Source of the DNA: Acidobacteriaceae bacterium
GTDB taxonomy: Bacteria > Acidobacteriota > Terriglobia > Terriglobales > Acidobacteriaceae
DNA length: 64,000 bases
Direction of reading: 5' to 3'
NCBI GenBank assembly: GCA_030041435.1
Contig: JASHNW010000104.1
Coordinates: forward strand, 1-64,000
In this document: piece after piece, positions 1 to 8,702 of the stretch
Numbering within the stretch: position 1 is the first letter of the stretch
Layout of the letters: each line of letters starts with the position of its first letter
The notes under the pieces: generated by a model
Told to the model about the DNA's origin: nothing
Seen by the model: the letters and a program-made list of their open reading frames with translations, nothing else
Database searches by the model: none
Position numbers and translations under genes: made by a program

Positions 1-1
1 C

Positions 2-556
2 CTGCACCGGCGGCGCAATACCCCGGTTTTTCTGATCGATATTGCCGTGCCGCGCGATGTGGATCCGCGGATCAACCGCCTGGAAGGGATCTTCCTCTAC
101 GACATCGACGATCTGCAGCAGGTAGCGGCCTCGAACCTGGTGGATCGGGGACGCGAGGCGGAACGCGCCGAGGCCATCATCGTCGAAGAAACGGAGCGCT
201 TCCGGCGGCGCATTCGTACGGTCGACATTGCACCGGTGATCCAGCACGTGCAGGGCAAGGTGGAAGAGATGCGGCAGGCGGAGCTGCACCGCTCGCAGAA
301 ACTGATGCAGTCGCTCACGCCGGAGCAGCAGGCCGCGGTGGAAGCCCTGACACGCGGGCTGATGAATAAATTCCTCCATCTGCCTTTGGCAGCTCTGAAG
401 GCCGCGGCGCGCGAGGGCGATGCGGCGGCGCTGGAATCCATCGGCGGGGTCTTCGCGCAGGAGTGCGCGAAAGAGAAAGCTGAGCGGGAAGCCGCCGCTG
501 AGGCGCCGAAGCCCGATGCGGATGCGCCCGGACCGGACAAAGATTTCGGAAACTGA
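2..556 (+). CDS. hemA: Glutamyl-tRNA reductase, C-terminal part (cut by left edge)
   Basis: The frame is open from the first bases and ends at TGA 554-556, so only the C-terminal ~184 residues are visible. They hold the end of the NADP-binding domain (FLIDIAVPRDVDP, then the LYDIDDLQ stretch) and the helical dimerisation domain with its LTRGLMNKFLHLP segment, typical of HemA. The enzyme makes glutamate-1-semialdehyde from glutamyl-tRNA, the first committed step of tetrapyrrole synthesis. The tail is acidic and Ala/Pro rich. It is followed 29 bases later by hemC, then hemD, so this is a haem operon. The catalytic Cys lies outside the window. Confidence 0.93.
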   Translation: MHRRRNTPVFLIDIAVPRDVDPRINRLEGIFLYDIDDLQQVAASNLVDRGREAERAEAIIVEETERFRRRIRTVDIAPVIQHVQGKVEEMRQAELHRSQKLMQSLTPEQQAAVEALTRGLMNKFLHLPLAALKAAAREGDAAALESIGGVFAQECAKEKAEREAAAEAPKPDADAPGPDKDFGN

Positions 557-585
557 TGCTCGCCTCCGCGATACTCTGATTGCTC

Positions 586-1578
586 ATGTCCAACACTGCC
601 TCAGCCTCGACCTCAGAACGCTGCCGGCTGCGCATCGGATCGCGCGGATCGCAGCTCGCGCTGTGGCAGGCGAACCATATTGCGGATCGGCTGCGCTGCG
701 CGGGACATGAGGTGACGATCGAAATCATCCGGACCACCGGCGACGCTATGCAGCATGTTCCGTTCGCGCAGGTGGGCGCAGAGACCGGAACGGCGAAAGG
801 GATGTTCACGAAAGAGATCGAGGAGGCGCTGTACGACGGGCGCATCGATCTGGCGGTGCACAGCCTGAAAGATTTGCCCACCGTGCTGGCCGAGCCGTTC
901 GCGATTGCGGCCATACCGGAGCGGGTCGATCCGCGGGACGCTTTTGTGTCGGTCGAACACGCCAGCTTCGAGGCGCTGCCGCACCAGGCGCGCATCGGGA
1001 CCAGCAGCCTGCGCAGGCAGGCGCAGCTGCGCGCGGCGCGTCCGGACGTGGAGTGCCTGGAGTTTCGCGGCAACGTGGATACTCGCCTGCGTAAGCTGGC
1101 CGAGGGGCAGGTGGACGCGATTATATTGGCCTCGGCGGGGTTGGAGCGGCTGGGGCTGACGCAGCATCGCCGGGAGTGTTTTTCGCCGCTGGTGCTTTGC
1201 CCCGCGGCCGGACAGGGAGCGCTGGCCATCGAGGCCCGCGCCGGCGATGAGCGCACGCTGGCGGCGCTGGATTTTCTGAATCACGCGCCCACCCGCCATG
1301 CGGTGACCGCCGAGCGCGCCGCGCTGGCCGCGCTGGGCGGCGGCTGCCAGGTGCCGATCGGCGTTCATTGCTTCCCGGGCGATGAGGGATTCAGCATCGT
1401 GGCTGCAGTCGCCGCGCTGGATGGGTCCGAAGTGCTGCGCGTGGTGATGGATCGGCAGAGTGGAGCGCCTGCCCTGCTGGGCGAGGCGATTGCGGCACAG
1501 CTGCTGGCAGAAGGCGCGGAACGATTGCTGGCGACGCGCGAGCCGGAACAGGAGCCGCGCGGGACGGGCGCTGCGTGA
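586..1578 (+). CDS. hemC: Porphobilinogen deaminase (hydroxymethylbilane synthase)
   Basis: Condenses four porphobilinogens into hydroxymethylbilane in the cytoplasm. Family signatures are visible: N-terminal [14 protein letters not shown], the VHSLKDLP motif, [11 protein letters not shown], and GGGCQVPIG, in which Cys254 would carry the dipyrromethane cofactor. At about 330 residues the length is normal. A TTG at 580 is possible, but ATG 586 fits the family N-terminus better. The stop overlaps the hemD GTG by four bases (GTGA), implying translational coupling. Confidence 0.95.
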   Translation: MSNTASASTSERCRLRIGSRGSQLALWQANHIADRLRCAGHEVTIEIIRTTGDAMQHVPFAQVGAETGTAKGMFTKEIEEALYDGRIDLAVHSLKDLPTVLAEPFAIAAIPERVDPRDAFVSVEHASFEALPHQARIGTSSLRRQAQLRAARPDVECLEFRGNVDTRLRKLAEGQVDAIILASAGLERLGLTQHRRECFSPLVLCPAAGQGALAIEARAGDERTLAALDFLNHAPTRHAVTAERAALAALGGGCQVPIGVHCFPGDEGFSIVAAVAALDGSEVLRVVMDRQSGAPALLGEAIAAQLLAEGAERLLATREPEQEPRGTGAA

Positions 1579-2357
1579 GCGAGCTTCCGCTGCGCGGGCG
1601 CACCATCCTGGTGACGCGCGCGCGGCATCAGGCGGGGCGGCTGGCTGAGGCGCTGCGCGCCAAAGGCGCCGCAGTCATCGAGATTCCGGCCATCGAGATT
1701 GTCCCCCCTGCATCGTACGCAGACCTGGACGCCGCACTCGGCAATTTGTCGCAGTATCAGTGGCTCATTGTCACCAGCGCGAACGGCGTCGAGGCCATGC
1801 GCGAGCGGATGGCTGCGCTGAACCTCAGCAGCCGCGATTTTTCGCATCTGAAAATCGCCGCCGTCGGGTCGGCGACGTCGCAGGCGCTGCGCGAGATGGA
1901 GTTGACGGCAGCGATAACGCCGCCCGAGTATGTCGCGGAGTCGCTGCTGGAGGCGCTGGGTTCCACGGTTGGCGGACAGCGCGTGCTGCTGGCGCGCGCG
2001 GCCGTGGCCCGAGATGCGATCCCCGATGCGCTGCGGGCGCGGGGTGCGACGGTGGATGTGGTGGATGCCTACAGGACGGTGATTCCGGACGAGTCCATGG
2101 AGCGGGTGCGGGCATTGTTTGGCGAGAAGGGCCGCACACCGGATGCAGCGACGTTTACAAGCTCATCGACGGTTACAAATTTCCTGGCTTTGCTGCGCGC
2201 GGCGGGCGTCCAGGCTCCTGCGGCGATGAAGGCCGTCTCAATTGGCCCCATCACCAGCGCGACTTTGCGCGAATTGGGATGGGAGCCGGCGGCCGAAGCC
2301 GATCCGCACGATTTAGCGGGGTTGGTGGACGCGACAATAACGGCGCTCGGCGCGTAA
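1575..2357 (+). CDS. hemD: Uroporphyrinogen-III synthase
   Basis: Cyclises hydroxymethylbilane with inversion of ring D. The 260-residue product has the usual two-domain layout with weak sequence conservation: N-terminal [15 protein letters not shown], the [13 protein letters not shown] strand-helix, the AAVGSAT motif, and a C-terminal [11 protein letters not shown] / [15 protein letters not shown]. The start is GTG 1575, overlapping the hemC stop. No hemB or hemE follows; the next gene (PBP2) is convergent 63 bases away. Confidence 0.93.
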   Translation: MSELPLRGRTILVTRARHQAGRLAEALRAKGAAVIEIPAIEIVPPASYADLDAALGNLSQYQWLIVTSANGVEAMRERMAALNLSSRDFSHLKIAAVGSATSQALREMELTAAITPPEYVAESLLEALGSTVGGQRVLLARAAVARDAIPDALRARGATVDVVDAYRTVIPDESMERVRALFGEKGRTPDAATFTSSSTVTNFLALLRAAGVQAPAAMKAVSIGPITSATLRELGWEPAAEADPHDLAGLVDATITALGA

Positions 2358-2420
2358 CGGCGCGCGGCGCTCCTGCGCTGACTCGCCTGGGCGCTTGTCC
2401 TCTTGTCTGCTGTTGCGGGA

Positions 2421-4436
2421 TTAAGGAATCTGTGCGTCGGCTTCTGCCGGCGGCACTTTCACCCAGAAATGCCCCCCGCGAACCGCGGCCAGGTCGCCGC
2501 TCGGTCTTTGTCCATGCAGGACAGAAGCGGGCAGCGGTTTGCCGCCGAAGGCATCAGGCGCTGCAGGATTGGACCACAGCGCACCGACTTCGACGGGCTT
2601 CTGTTCCTGCGCCATCAGGTTGTGGTGGAGGCGGCGCTGCTTGTCGACATACGCTTCGATGACGCGGGCGGCGATTGGCGCAGCTGCCTCTGCACCCCAG
2701 CCGCCATGCTCGTTCAATACCACCACCACGATGTCCGGATTCCGGCGCGGGGCGATCCCCACAAACCAGGCATTCGCGCGTTCGTTGCCCGTGCCCAGGC
2801 TCTTGACGCCGGCGCTGTGGCTCACCACTTCCGCGGTGCCCGTCTTCCCGGCGAAATCGATCGTGTCCAGGTGCGAGGCAAACGCCGTGCCGCCGGGGCC
2901 GTTCACGGTGTTGTACATGCCGTCGGTGATGATCTCCCAGTTAGCCGGCGTCAGGGGAATCGTGGCGTCGCCCGAGCCGGGGAATTCCTCGAGGATCGCC
3001 TGGCGCATCTCCGGGCTCAGCTCGGCGGGAAAGACCACATGCGGCCGCTTCAGAACGCCGCCGGATGCAATGCCGCCCAGCGCGCGCGCCAGCTGAATGG
3101 GGGTGACCGCAACCGCTCCCTGGCCGATGCCCACGGAGACGGTTTCTCCCGCATACCACTTCTCGTGGAAGGTGCGCAGCTTCCATTCGGTCGAGGGCAT
3201 GGTGCCGGTGGCTTCGTCGGGCAGGTCGATGCCGGTCTTGTAGCCGATGCCCACCGAGTGCGCATACTTCGCAATCGTATCGATGCCCAGCTTCACGGCC
3301 AGCTCGTAAAAGTACGTGTCGCAGGACCAGGGGATGGCGTGCTCGATGTCCACTTCGCCGTGGTGCTTGTCGCAGGCGAAGAAGTGTCCGTAAAGGGTCG
3401 CGCCGCCGGCGCAGTCCACCTTGAAGTTCTGCGCGACGTTTTCCTGCAGCCCGGCCAGAGACATGATGATCTTGAAGGTTGAGCCTGGCGCCAGCTGCGC
3501 CTGGATGGCCTTGTCCATCAGCGGGTGGTTCGGATCGGTGATGAGCTTGTTCCACTCGTCGCGGCTGATGCGGACGGAGAAGTCGTTGGGATCGAAGATG
3601 GGACGGCTGACCAGCGCGAGGATTTCTCCGGTGTGCGGATCCATGGCAATGACCGCGCCATTGCGATCGCCCATCGCATTTTCCGCGGCGCGCTGGATGT
3701 CGAGATCGATAGTCAGGCGCAGGCTTTTTCCCGGTGTGGCGGGCTCGATGCCCAGCTGGCCCACTTCGCGGCCGTGGCTGTCGACGGCAATATCCTGGGA
3801 GCCGTCCACGCCGCGCAGGATGGGATCGTAAGCCGCTTCAACTCCGGACATCCCCACCACGTCGCCCGGCTCGTACAGGGCATAGCGGGGATTGTTGTCG
3901 AGCATTTCTTCGCTCACCTCGCCCACGTAGCCGATCAGCTGGGCGGCAAAACCGTCGCGCGGATAGAGGCGGCGCTGCTCCTGGATGGTGTCCAGCTCAG
4001 GCAGTTCGTCCTTGTGCGCTTCAATAAACTCCACTTCGTCCGGGGTAATGTCCTGCTTGAGCGGCAGCGGCTGATAGCGGGGCGTCGCGCGGTATTTCTT
4101 CAGGATCGCGTCAATCTGATCGACCGTCATGTGCAGGCCGCGCGCGATCAGCGGCAGATCCGGGGTAATGTCGTAACCCTGCTCGCGCACCAGGAAGCAG
4201 GAGACAGAGGGGTAATTGTCGACGATGAGACGATTCTCGCGGTCGAAGATTTTGCCGCGCGGGGCCAGGATGGGCACTTTGCGAATGCGATTGGCTTCGG
4301 CGAGCGCGTGGTAGTTCTGGCCGCCGATCACCTGCAGACGCCACAATCCGAAAACCAGAATGGCGAGAATGGCCGCGATGATGTACTGGACGACAGCAAG
4401 GCGGAGGGAGGGCAGCTTTTCTTCGCGGTTTTGCAC
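2421..4436 (-). CDS. mrdA: Penicillin-binding protein 2 (peptidoglycan transpeptidase)
   Basis: Elongation-specific DD-transpeptidase of the inner membrane. A single membrane segment (about residues 14-36) is followed by the PBP dimerisation domain and a transpeptidase domain with SxxK as STFK (Ser319), an SCD triad and KTGT (Lys531). The 671-residue length is normal. The start is GTG with no strong Shine-Dalgarno. No mreBCD or rodA partner is in view; the gene stands alone, divergent from the LacI regulator. The third residue of the second motif (SCD rather than SxN) agrees with PBP2-type enzymes. Confidence 0.94.
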   Translation of the reverse strand: MQNREEKLPSLRLAVVQYIIAAILAILVFGLWRLQVIGGQNYHALAEANRIRKVPILAPRGKIFDRENRLIVDNYPSVSCFLVREQGYDITPDLPLIARGLHMTVDQIDAILKKYRATPRYQPLPLKQDITPDEVEFIEAHKDELPELDTIQEQRRLYPRDGFAAQLIGYVGEVSEEMLDNNPRYALYEPGDVVGMSGVEAAYDPILRGVDGSQDIAVDSHGREVGQLGIEPATPGKSLRLTIDLDIQRAAENAMGDRNGAVIAMDPHTGEILALVSRPIFDPNDFSVRISRDEWNKLITDPNHPLMDKAIQAQLAPGSTFKIIMSLAGLQENVAQNFKVDCAGGATLYGHFFACDKHHGEVDIEHAIPWSCDTYFYELAVKLGIDTIAKYAHSVGIGYKTGIDLPDEATGTMPSTEWKLRTFHEKWYAGETVSVGIGQGAVAVTPIQLARALGGIASGGVLKRPHVVFPAELSPEMRQAILEEFPGSGDATIPLTPANWEIITDGMYNTVNGPGGTAFASHLDTIDFAGKTGTAEVVSHSAGVKSLGTGNERANAWFVGIAPRRNPDIVVVVLNEHGGWGAEAAAPIAARVIEAYVDKQRRLHHNLMAQEQKPVEVGALWSNPAAPDAFGGKPLPASVLHGQRPSGDLAAVRGGHFWVKVPPAEADAQIP

Positions 4437-4608
4437 GGGTGACGCCGGTCCCGATCCCGCAGCGTGCAGGTCGGGAAATCCCGCTTCGGGTGGGGTTGCT
4501 ATCAGGATACCCCGAAAAGGGGAATGACATGGAAACTGTGTATGGGTATGGTTTAGGAGTACCTTTTTAGGTTAAAGATGTGTGTGTTCGAGCCTGCAGA
4601 AGGGGACC

Positions 4609-5739
4609 ATGGCCGAGCGGAAGAAAGAGTCGGCGAAAAGCCTGGGGAACGGGCGCAACACGGTGCGCGGCGCCCCGGCCGGGAGCGACGAGCCCAAACG
4701 GCCGTTTCTGCCGCCGCGGCCCATTAGCCTGCGCACCCTGGGCGATTACCTCGATCTGTCCCCGGCAACCATTTCGCTGGTTCTGAACAACGCCCCCGGC
4801 GTGCGGTCCATTCCGCAGGAGACCAGGGACCGGGTGATCGCGGCGGCCAAGAAATTCGAGTACCGGCCGAGCTTTTTTGCGCGTTCCCTGCGTCGGCGGC
4901 AGAGCTTTTCGGTCGGCGTGCTGGTTCCCGAGCTGAGCGACGGCTATTCGGTGCTGGTGATGAACGGCATCGAAGAAGTCCTGATCGAAGAAGGGTACTT
5001 TTACCTCACCGCGAGCCATCGGCGCAAGGCGGATTTGATCGAGGAGTATCCGGGGCTGCTGATGGATCGCTCGGTGGAAGGCTTCATCGCCATCGACACG
5101 GCGTTACAGCACAGTTTGCCGCTGCCCGTAGTCGCCGTCGCCGGGCACAATCCGCTGCCGGGTGTGACGAGGATCGTTCTCGATCATCGGCGGGCCGCGG
5201 AGCTGACGCTGCGCCACCTGTACCAGCTGGGACATCGGCAGATTGCTTTCATGCGCGGACAGACATTCAGCTCCGATTCCGGCGACCGGTGGAAGAGCCT
5301 GATGACGGTGGCCAGGGAACTGGGTCTCGAGGTACGGCCCGAACTGGTGGTCCAGCTGGAGCAGAATTTGTCGTCGCCGGAGCTGGGCTACCCGGTTCCG
5401 CCGCAGCTGCTGGCGCAGAAACGGCCCTTCACGGCGCTGGTTTCGTACAACGATATTGCCGCTATCGGGGCCATACGCGCGTTCCGGGACCACGGGCTGC
5501 GAGTGCCGGAGGATGTGTCGGTGGTGGGGTTCGACGACATTCAGGGAGCGGCTTACCACACGCCGAGCCTGACAACCATCCGCCAGCCGCTGAACAGCAT
5601 GGGAAATACGGCGGCGCGGATTCTTCTGGAACGGATTCGGGGCAAAAAGGATTTTCCCGACGAGGTGCCGATTGTGCCGGAACTGATCATCCGGGAATCG
5701 ACCATGCCGCCGAATGCTGACCGGATGAAAAGAAAGTAG
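4609..5739 (+). CDS. LacI-family transcriptional regulator
   Basis: 376 residues from ATG 4609; an upstream in-frame GTG at 4582 adds nine poorly conserved residues. A 35-residue basic leader precedes a LacI helix-turn-helix (LGDYLDLSPATISLVLNNAPG) with a hinge helix (FFARSLRRRQS), then a periplasmic-binding-protein-like effector domain (VGVLVPELSDGYS through VVGFDDIQGAAY). A sugar-responsive repressor is expected. It lies 22 bases before an MFS transporter on the same strand, so that transporter is its most likely target or operon partner. The ligand cannot be read from the sequence. Confidence 0.92.
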   Translation: MAERKKESAKSLGNGRNTVRGAPAGSDEPKRPFLPPRPISLRTLGDYLDLSPATISLVLNNAPGVRSIPQETRDRVIAAAKKFEYRPSFFARSLRRRQSFSVGVLVPELSDGYSVLVMNGIEEVLIEEGYFYLTASHRRKADLIEEYPGLLMDRSVEGFIAIDTALQHSLPLPVVAVAGHNPLPGVTRIVLDHRRAAELTLRHLYQLGHRQIAFMRGQTFSSDSGDRWKSLMTVARELGLEVRPELVVQLEQNLSSPELGYPVPPQLLAQKRPFTALVSYNDIAAIGAIRAFRDHGLRVPEDVSVVGFDDIQGAAYHTPSLTTIRQPLNSMGNTAARILLERIRGKKDFPDEVPIVPELIIRESTMPPNADRMKRK

Positions 5740-5761
5740 CAGGCGATAGAATCGGCTAGCG

Positions 5762-6940
5762 ATGTCCCCGACCAAAAGGAAAGATCCACGTTTCGGATTC
5801 CTCTGCTTCGGCTTCGTCATCTGCGGTATCGTGACGGTGCTGCCGGGGCCGCTGCTGCCTCTGCTGGCGGCGCGATGGGGACTGCGCGATGTGCAGTCGG
5901 GCGCCTTTTTTGCCGCCGAGTTCGCGGCCTCCACGATCGCGGCCATCCTGTCGCCGAGGCGTATGCGCTGGAGCCTGCCGCGCGGCTACGCCCTCATGAC
6001 CGCGGGCGTCCTGATGCTGACCGTAGCGGGGCGGGCCGTGCAGGCGTCAGTCGGAAACGATCTGGCCCTGGCGGCCTTTGCTCTGATTGGCTTTGGCATC
6101 GGCCTCTCGGTGACGGCGACCAACCTGCTGGTGGGCGCAGCGGGCGCCGAGCACCGCGCGCGCAGGCTCTCCCTCGTGAATCTGTGGTGGGGCATTGGCG
6201 CGGTGGCCTGCCCGTGGATGGTGTCAGCGGCCGAGCGCGGTGGCAATCTGCGCGGCCTGCTCGCCCTGGTCGCCCTCGGGTCCATGATCATGTTCGTCGG
6301 CCTGCTGGCGCTCAAGGAAGAGCGCGGCCGAGCTCCCGCGGCGTCGTCGCTGGCGGGGGATGCAGGCGCACTGGCGTACTTCGCGGTGCTTCTCTTTCTC
6401 TATGTCGGCGTGGAGAATGCCGTGGGAGGATGGATTGCCACCTACGGCTACCGGTTTACCGGACTGACCCTCGCTGATGCAAGCCAGCTGGTAGGAGTTT
6501 ATTGGCTGGCTTTGCTGACCGGGCGAGCGCTGGGCTCCGTGGCTCTGAAGCGAACGCCGGAACGCGCGGTGCTGATGCCGTGCCTGGGATTCTCGCTCGC
6601 CGCTGTAGCCATGCTGATCCAGCCGCACACCCGCCTGGCTGTGATTGGAGCTGTGGTGGCGGCAGGGCTGGGTTTTGGGCCGGTGTTTCCGGTGGGCGTA
6701 TCCAGAATGCTGGCGCGCGTAGCCGATCACCGCAATACCGGGTGGGTGTTCGCAACCTGCGCCGGCGGCGGTGCGGTCCTTCCCTGGCTCACGGGACTGA
6801 TTTCCACGCAGACCGGGTCCCTGCGCCTCGGATTCGCAGTGCCGGTAATCGCGCTGGCGTTGATTCTGCTGCTGGCGCTTGCGGAGAATATTCTGCTGGG
6901 CCGGCCGTCGGCCGCGGAGCCAGCCAAACTGGAAGCCTGA
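5762..6940 (+). CDS. MFS transporter, probable sugar permease
   Basis: 392 residues with about twelve hydrophobic segments and the layout of the Major Facilitator Superfamily. The N-terminal FGFVICGIVTVLPGPLLP and late GFGPVFPVGVSRM segments resemble FucP/GluP-like sugar:proton symporters. It follows the LacI-type regulator with a 22-base gap, suggesting a carbohydrate substrate. A TAGAAT hexamer ends ten bases before the ATG and there is no Shine-Dalgarno, so it may also have its own near-leaderless transcript. The substrate is not assignable. Confidence 0.85.
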   Translation: MSPTKRKDPRFGFLCFGFVICGIVTVLPGPLLPLLAARWGLRDVQSGAFFAAEFAASTIAAILSPRRMRWSLPRGYALMTAGVLMLTVAGRAVQASVGNDLALAAFALIGFGIGLSVTATNLLVGAAGAEHRARRLSLVNLWWGIGAVACPWMVSAAERGGNLRGLLALVALGSMIMFVGLLALKEERGRAPAASSLAGDAGALAYFAVLLFLYVGVENAVGGWIATYGYRFTGLTLADASQLVGVYWLALLTGRALGSVALKRTPERAVLMPCLGFSLAAVAMLIQPHTRLAVIGAVVAAGLGFGPVFPVGVSRMLARVADHRNTGWVFATCAGGGAVLPWLTGLISTQTGSLRLGFAVPVIALALILLLALAENILLGRPSAAEPAKLEA

Positions 6941-6965
6941 GGCGGGTCCCGGCGAACCGCTCCGG

Positions 6966-7145
6966 TTACAGCTTCTCGTAGAAATCGCAGGCTGAGCAGG
7001 AAATGTAGACGCCGCCGGGCGTGCCGCGCTCGCGGTCCTTGACCCGCTTCACAATACGGGTGGGCTTGGAGCACTTCGGGCAGTCGGTGCTCTTGGTGGT
7101 GTCCATCATCTTCTTGCGGTCGGCGGTCTTGGCAATCTTCGCCAT
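6966..7145 (-). CDS. Small zinc-ribbon protein
   Basis: 59 residues, very basic, with two CxxC pairs (CPKC at 22-25 and CSAC at 50-53) that should bind one zinc as a ribbon. The start is ATG 7145 with AGGAG seven bases upstream. The pattern resembles small nucleic-acid-binding zinc ribbons such as topoisomerase zinc fingers; I do not recognise a characterised homologue. It sits between the MFS gene (convergent) and the divergent NapH-like gene. Confidence 0.8.
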   Translation of the reverse strand: MAKIAKTADRKKMMDTTKSTDCPKCSKPTRIVKRVKDRERGTPGGVYISCSACDFYEKL

Positions 7146-7323
7146 GGGGTGCTCCTCAGGTCTTGTTGGCGCGCCGGCTTCGGCAAGCGCAAAGCGTCCG
7201 GGACTTCGCGGGGATTCGCCTGGTCTGTGCAGGGAGATTCGCCACCCCGGCAAACGTGCTCGCCGGGTACGCCGGGACGCGTTACTTCTGATTTTACACG
7301 ATGATCCGGGATTCGCTGTCCGA

Positions 7324-7337
7324 GTGACCAATGTCAC
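7324..7337. promoter_or_regulatory. Possible FNR/CRP-type operator
   Basis: A perfect inverted repeat GTGAC-CAAT-GTCAC with a four-base spacer, the half-site spacing of FNR/CRP-family regulators. It is centred about 61 bases before the ATG of the NapH-like Fe-S membrane protein, a type of gene often under redox control. The factor is inferred, not seen in this window. Confidence 0.35.
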
Positions 7338-7391
7338 AGAGAGCGGCGGGGTGCGGCCGGTAGCCTGAGGACAGTTGCGCTGGAGCTGGCT

Positions 7392-8519
7392 ATGACCACA
7401 CCGACAGACGAAATTGAGATGATGCGCGCCGAGCCCCCAACCGCGGGGGTCGTGCAAACCATTCGGGAGAAGAAGAAGGTGGTGCGGCGCGCGGCGCCCG
7501 ACCGCTCCCAGCAGGTGCGGCACATCGTGCAGGGCGTTTTTGTCGCGCTGAACGCCTGGATCGGGTTGCAGTTCTTCGTCTGGGTCCGCTGGTACGAAAT
7601 CGGCGGTCAGGGCGCCACCGTGAGCCGCCCGCCGGGCGTGGAAGGGTGGCTGCCCATCGCCGGCCTGATGAATCTGAAATATCTGCTCGTGACCGGCAAT
7701 GTTCCGGCCATCCATCCGGCTGCCATGTTCCTGCTGATCGGCTTTCTGCTCATGAGCCTCCTGCTCAAGAAGGCGTTCTGCTCCTGGCTGTGCCCGGTGG
7801 GGACGCTCTCCGAGGCTCTGTGGAGGCTGGGGCGGAAGATCTTCGGGCGCAATCTGCGCGTGCCGCGCTGGCTGGACCTGGGGCTGCGCGGGCTGAAATA
7901 TGTGCTGCTGGGATTCTTTGTCTTCGTGATCGCGATCATGTCCGCCGACGCGCTGGCGGACTTCATGGGATCGCCCTACGGCGTGGTGGCGGACGTGAAG
8001 ATGCTCAACTTCTTCCGCACCATGAGCGCAATCGGGATCATTGTGCTGGTGGTGCTGGCCGCGCTCTCCGTCGCCATTGAGAATTTCTGGTGCCGCTATC
8101 TTTGCCCGTACGGAGCGCTCATGGGCCTGGCATCCCTGCTGAGCCCGATGAAGATCCGGCGCGACAGCGAAGCCTGCATCGACTGCGGCAAATGCGCGAA
8201 GGCCTGCCCGGCGCACCTAAAGGTGGATGAACTGGTGCAGATCCGGACGGTGGAGTGCAGCGCGTGCATGGCGTGCGTGGCGTCCTGTCCCGTGGAGAAC
8301 GCTCTGCAGCTGGCGCTCCCGCCGCGCAAAGCACTCACGGCGGCGGAACGCTGGCGTCGTCGCGTGGCCGGGCCGCGTACGGTCGCCGCGCTCCTGGCAT
8401 TCATCTTCATCGGAGTTGTCTTCTATGCGCGCGCCACCGGCCACTGGCGGACGAATCTGCCCCAGGCCGTCTACGCGCACCTGGTCCCGCACGCCAACGA
8501 GGTGGAGCACCCGATGTGA
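7392..8519 (+). CDS. NapH/CcoG-like polyferredoxin membrane protein
   Basis: 375 residues. An N-terminal cytoplasmic stretch, about four membrane helices, two membrane-proximal CxxxCP motifs (CSWLCPVGTLSE and CRYLCPYGALMG) and two canonical 4Fe-4S clusters (CIDCGKCAKACP and CSACMACVASCP) are followed by a last membrane helix. This is the 4Fe-4S membrane-protein family of NapH, NosR C-terminus and CcoG, which passes electrons between quinol and periplasmic or assembly partners. No nitrate reductase or oxidase operon is adjacent, so the partner is unknown. GGAG lies just upstream of the ATG. Confidence 0.88.
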   Translation: MTTPTDEIEMMRAEPPTAGVVQTIREKKKVVRRAAPDRSQQVRHIVQGVFVALNAWIGLQFFVWVRWYEIGGQGATVSRPPGVEGWLPIAGLMNLKYLLVTGNVPAIHPAAMFLLIGFLLMSLLLKKAFCSWLCPVGTLSEALWRLGRKIFGRNLRVPRWLDLGLRGLKYVLLGFFVFVIAIMSADALADFMGSPYGVVADVKMLNFFRTMSAIGIIVLVVLAALSVAIENFWCRYLCPYGALMGLASLLSPMKIRRDSEACIDCGKCAKACPAHLKVDELVQIRTVECSACMACVASCPVENALQLALPPRKALTAAERWRRRVAGPRTVAALLAFIFIGVVFYARATGHWRTNLPQAVYAHLVPHANEVEHPM

Positions 8520-8523
8520 AGGC

Positions 8524-8702
8524 AGTGCACAGTAGGGAGTGCACAGTACGGAGTGCACAGTACACAGTGCACAGTGCACAGGGTATAGGGTACTGAGCAC
8601 TGAATACTGGGCACTGAATACTGGGCACTGAATACTGGTCACCGAATACTGGGCACTGACTACTGAGCACTGACTACTGAGTACTGTGCACTGAGTACTG
8701 GG
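8524..8702. repeat. 14-bp degenerate tandem array, two mutually inverted halves
   Basis: About four copies of AGTGCACAGTANNG (8524-8580) face eight copies of a TACTGGGCACTGAA-like unit (8591-8702, each exactly 14 bases). TACTG-GCACT is the reverse complement of AGTGC-CAGTA, so a transcript of either strand could fold into a long stem-loop. The array fills the whole gap between convergent genes and ends at the stop codon of the GH78 gene, so it may act as a bidirectional terminator. Confidence 0.85.

Noticed and set aside
8524-8702. The 14-bp array as a CRISPR
   Set aside because: The units are contiguous with no unique spacers, and there are no cas genes.
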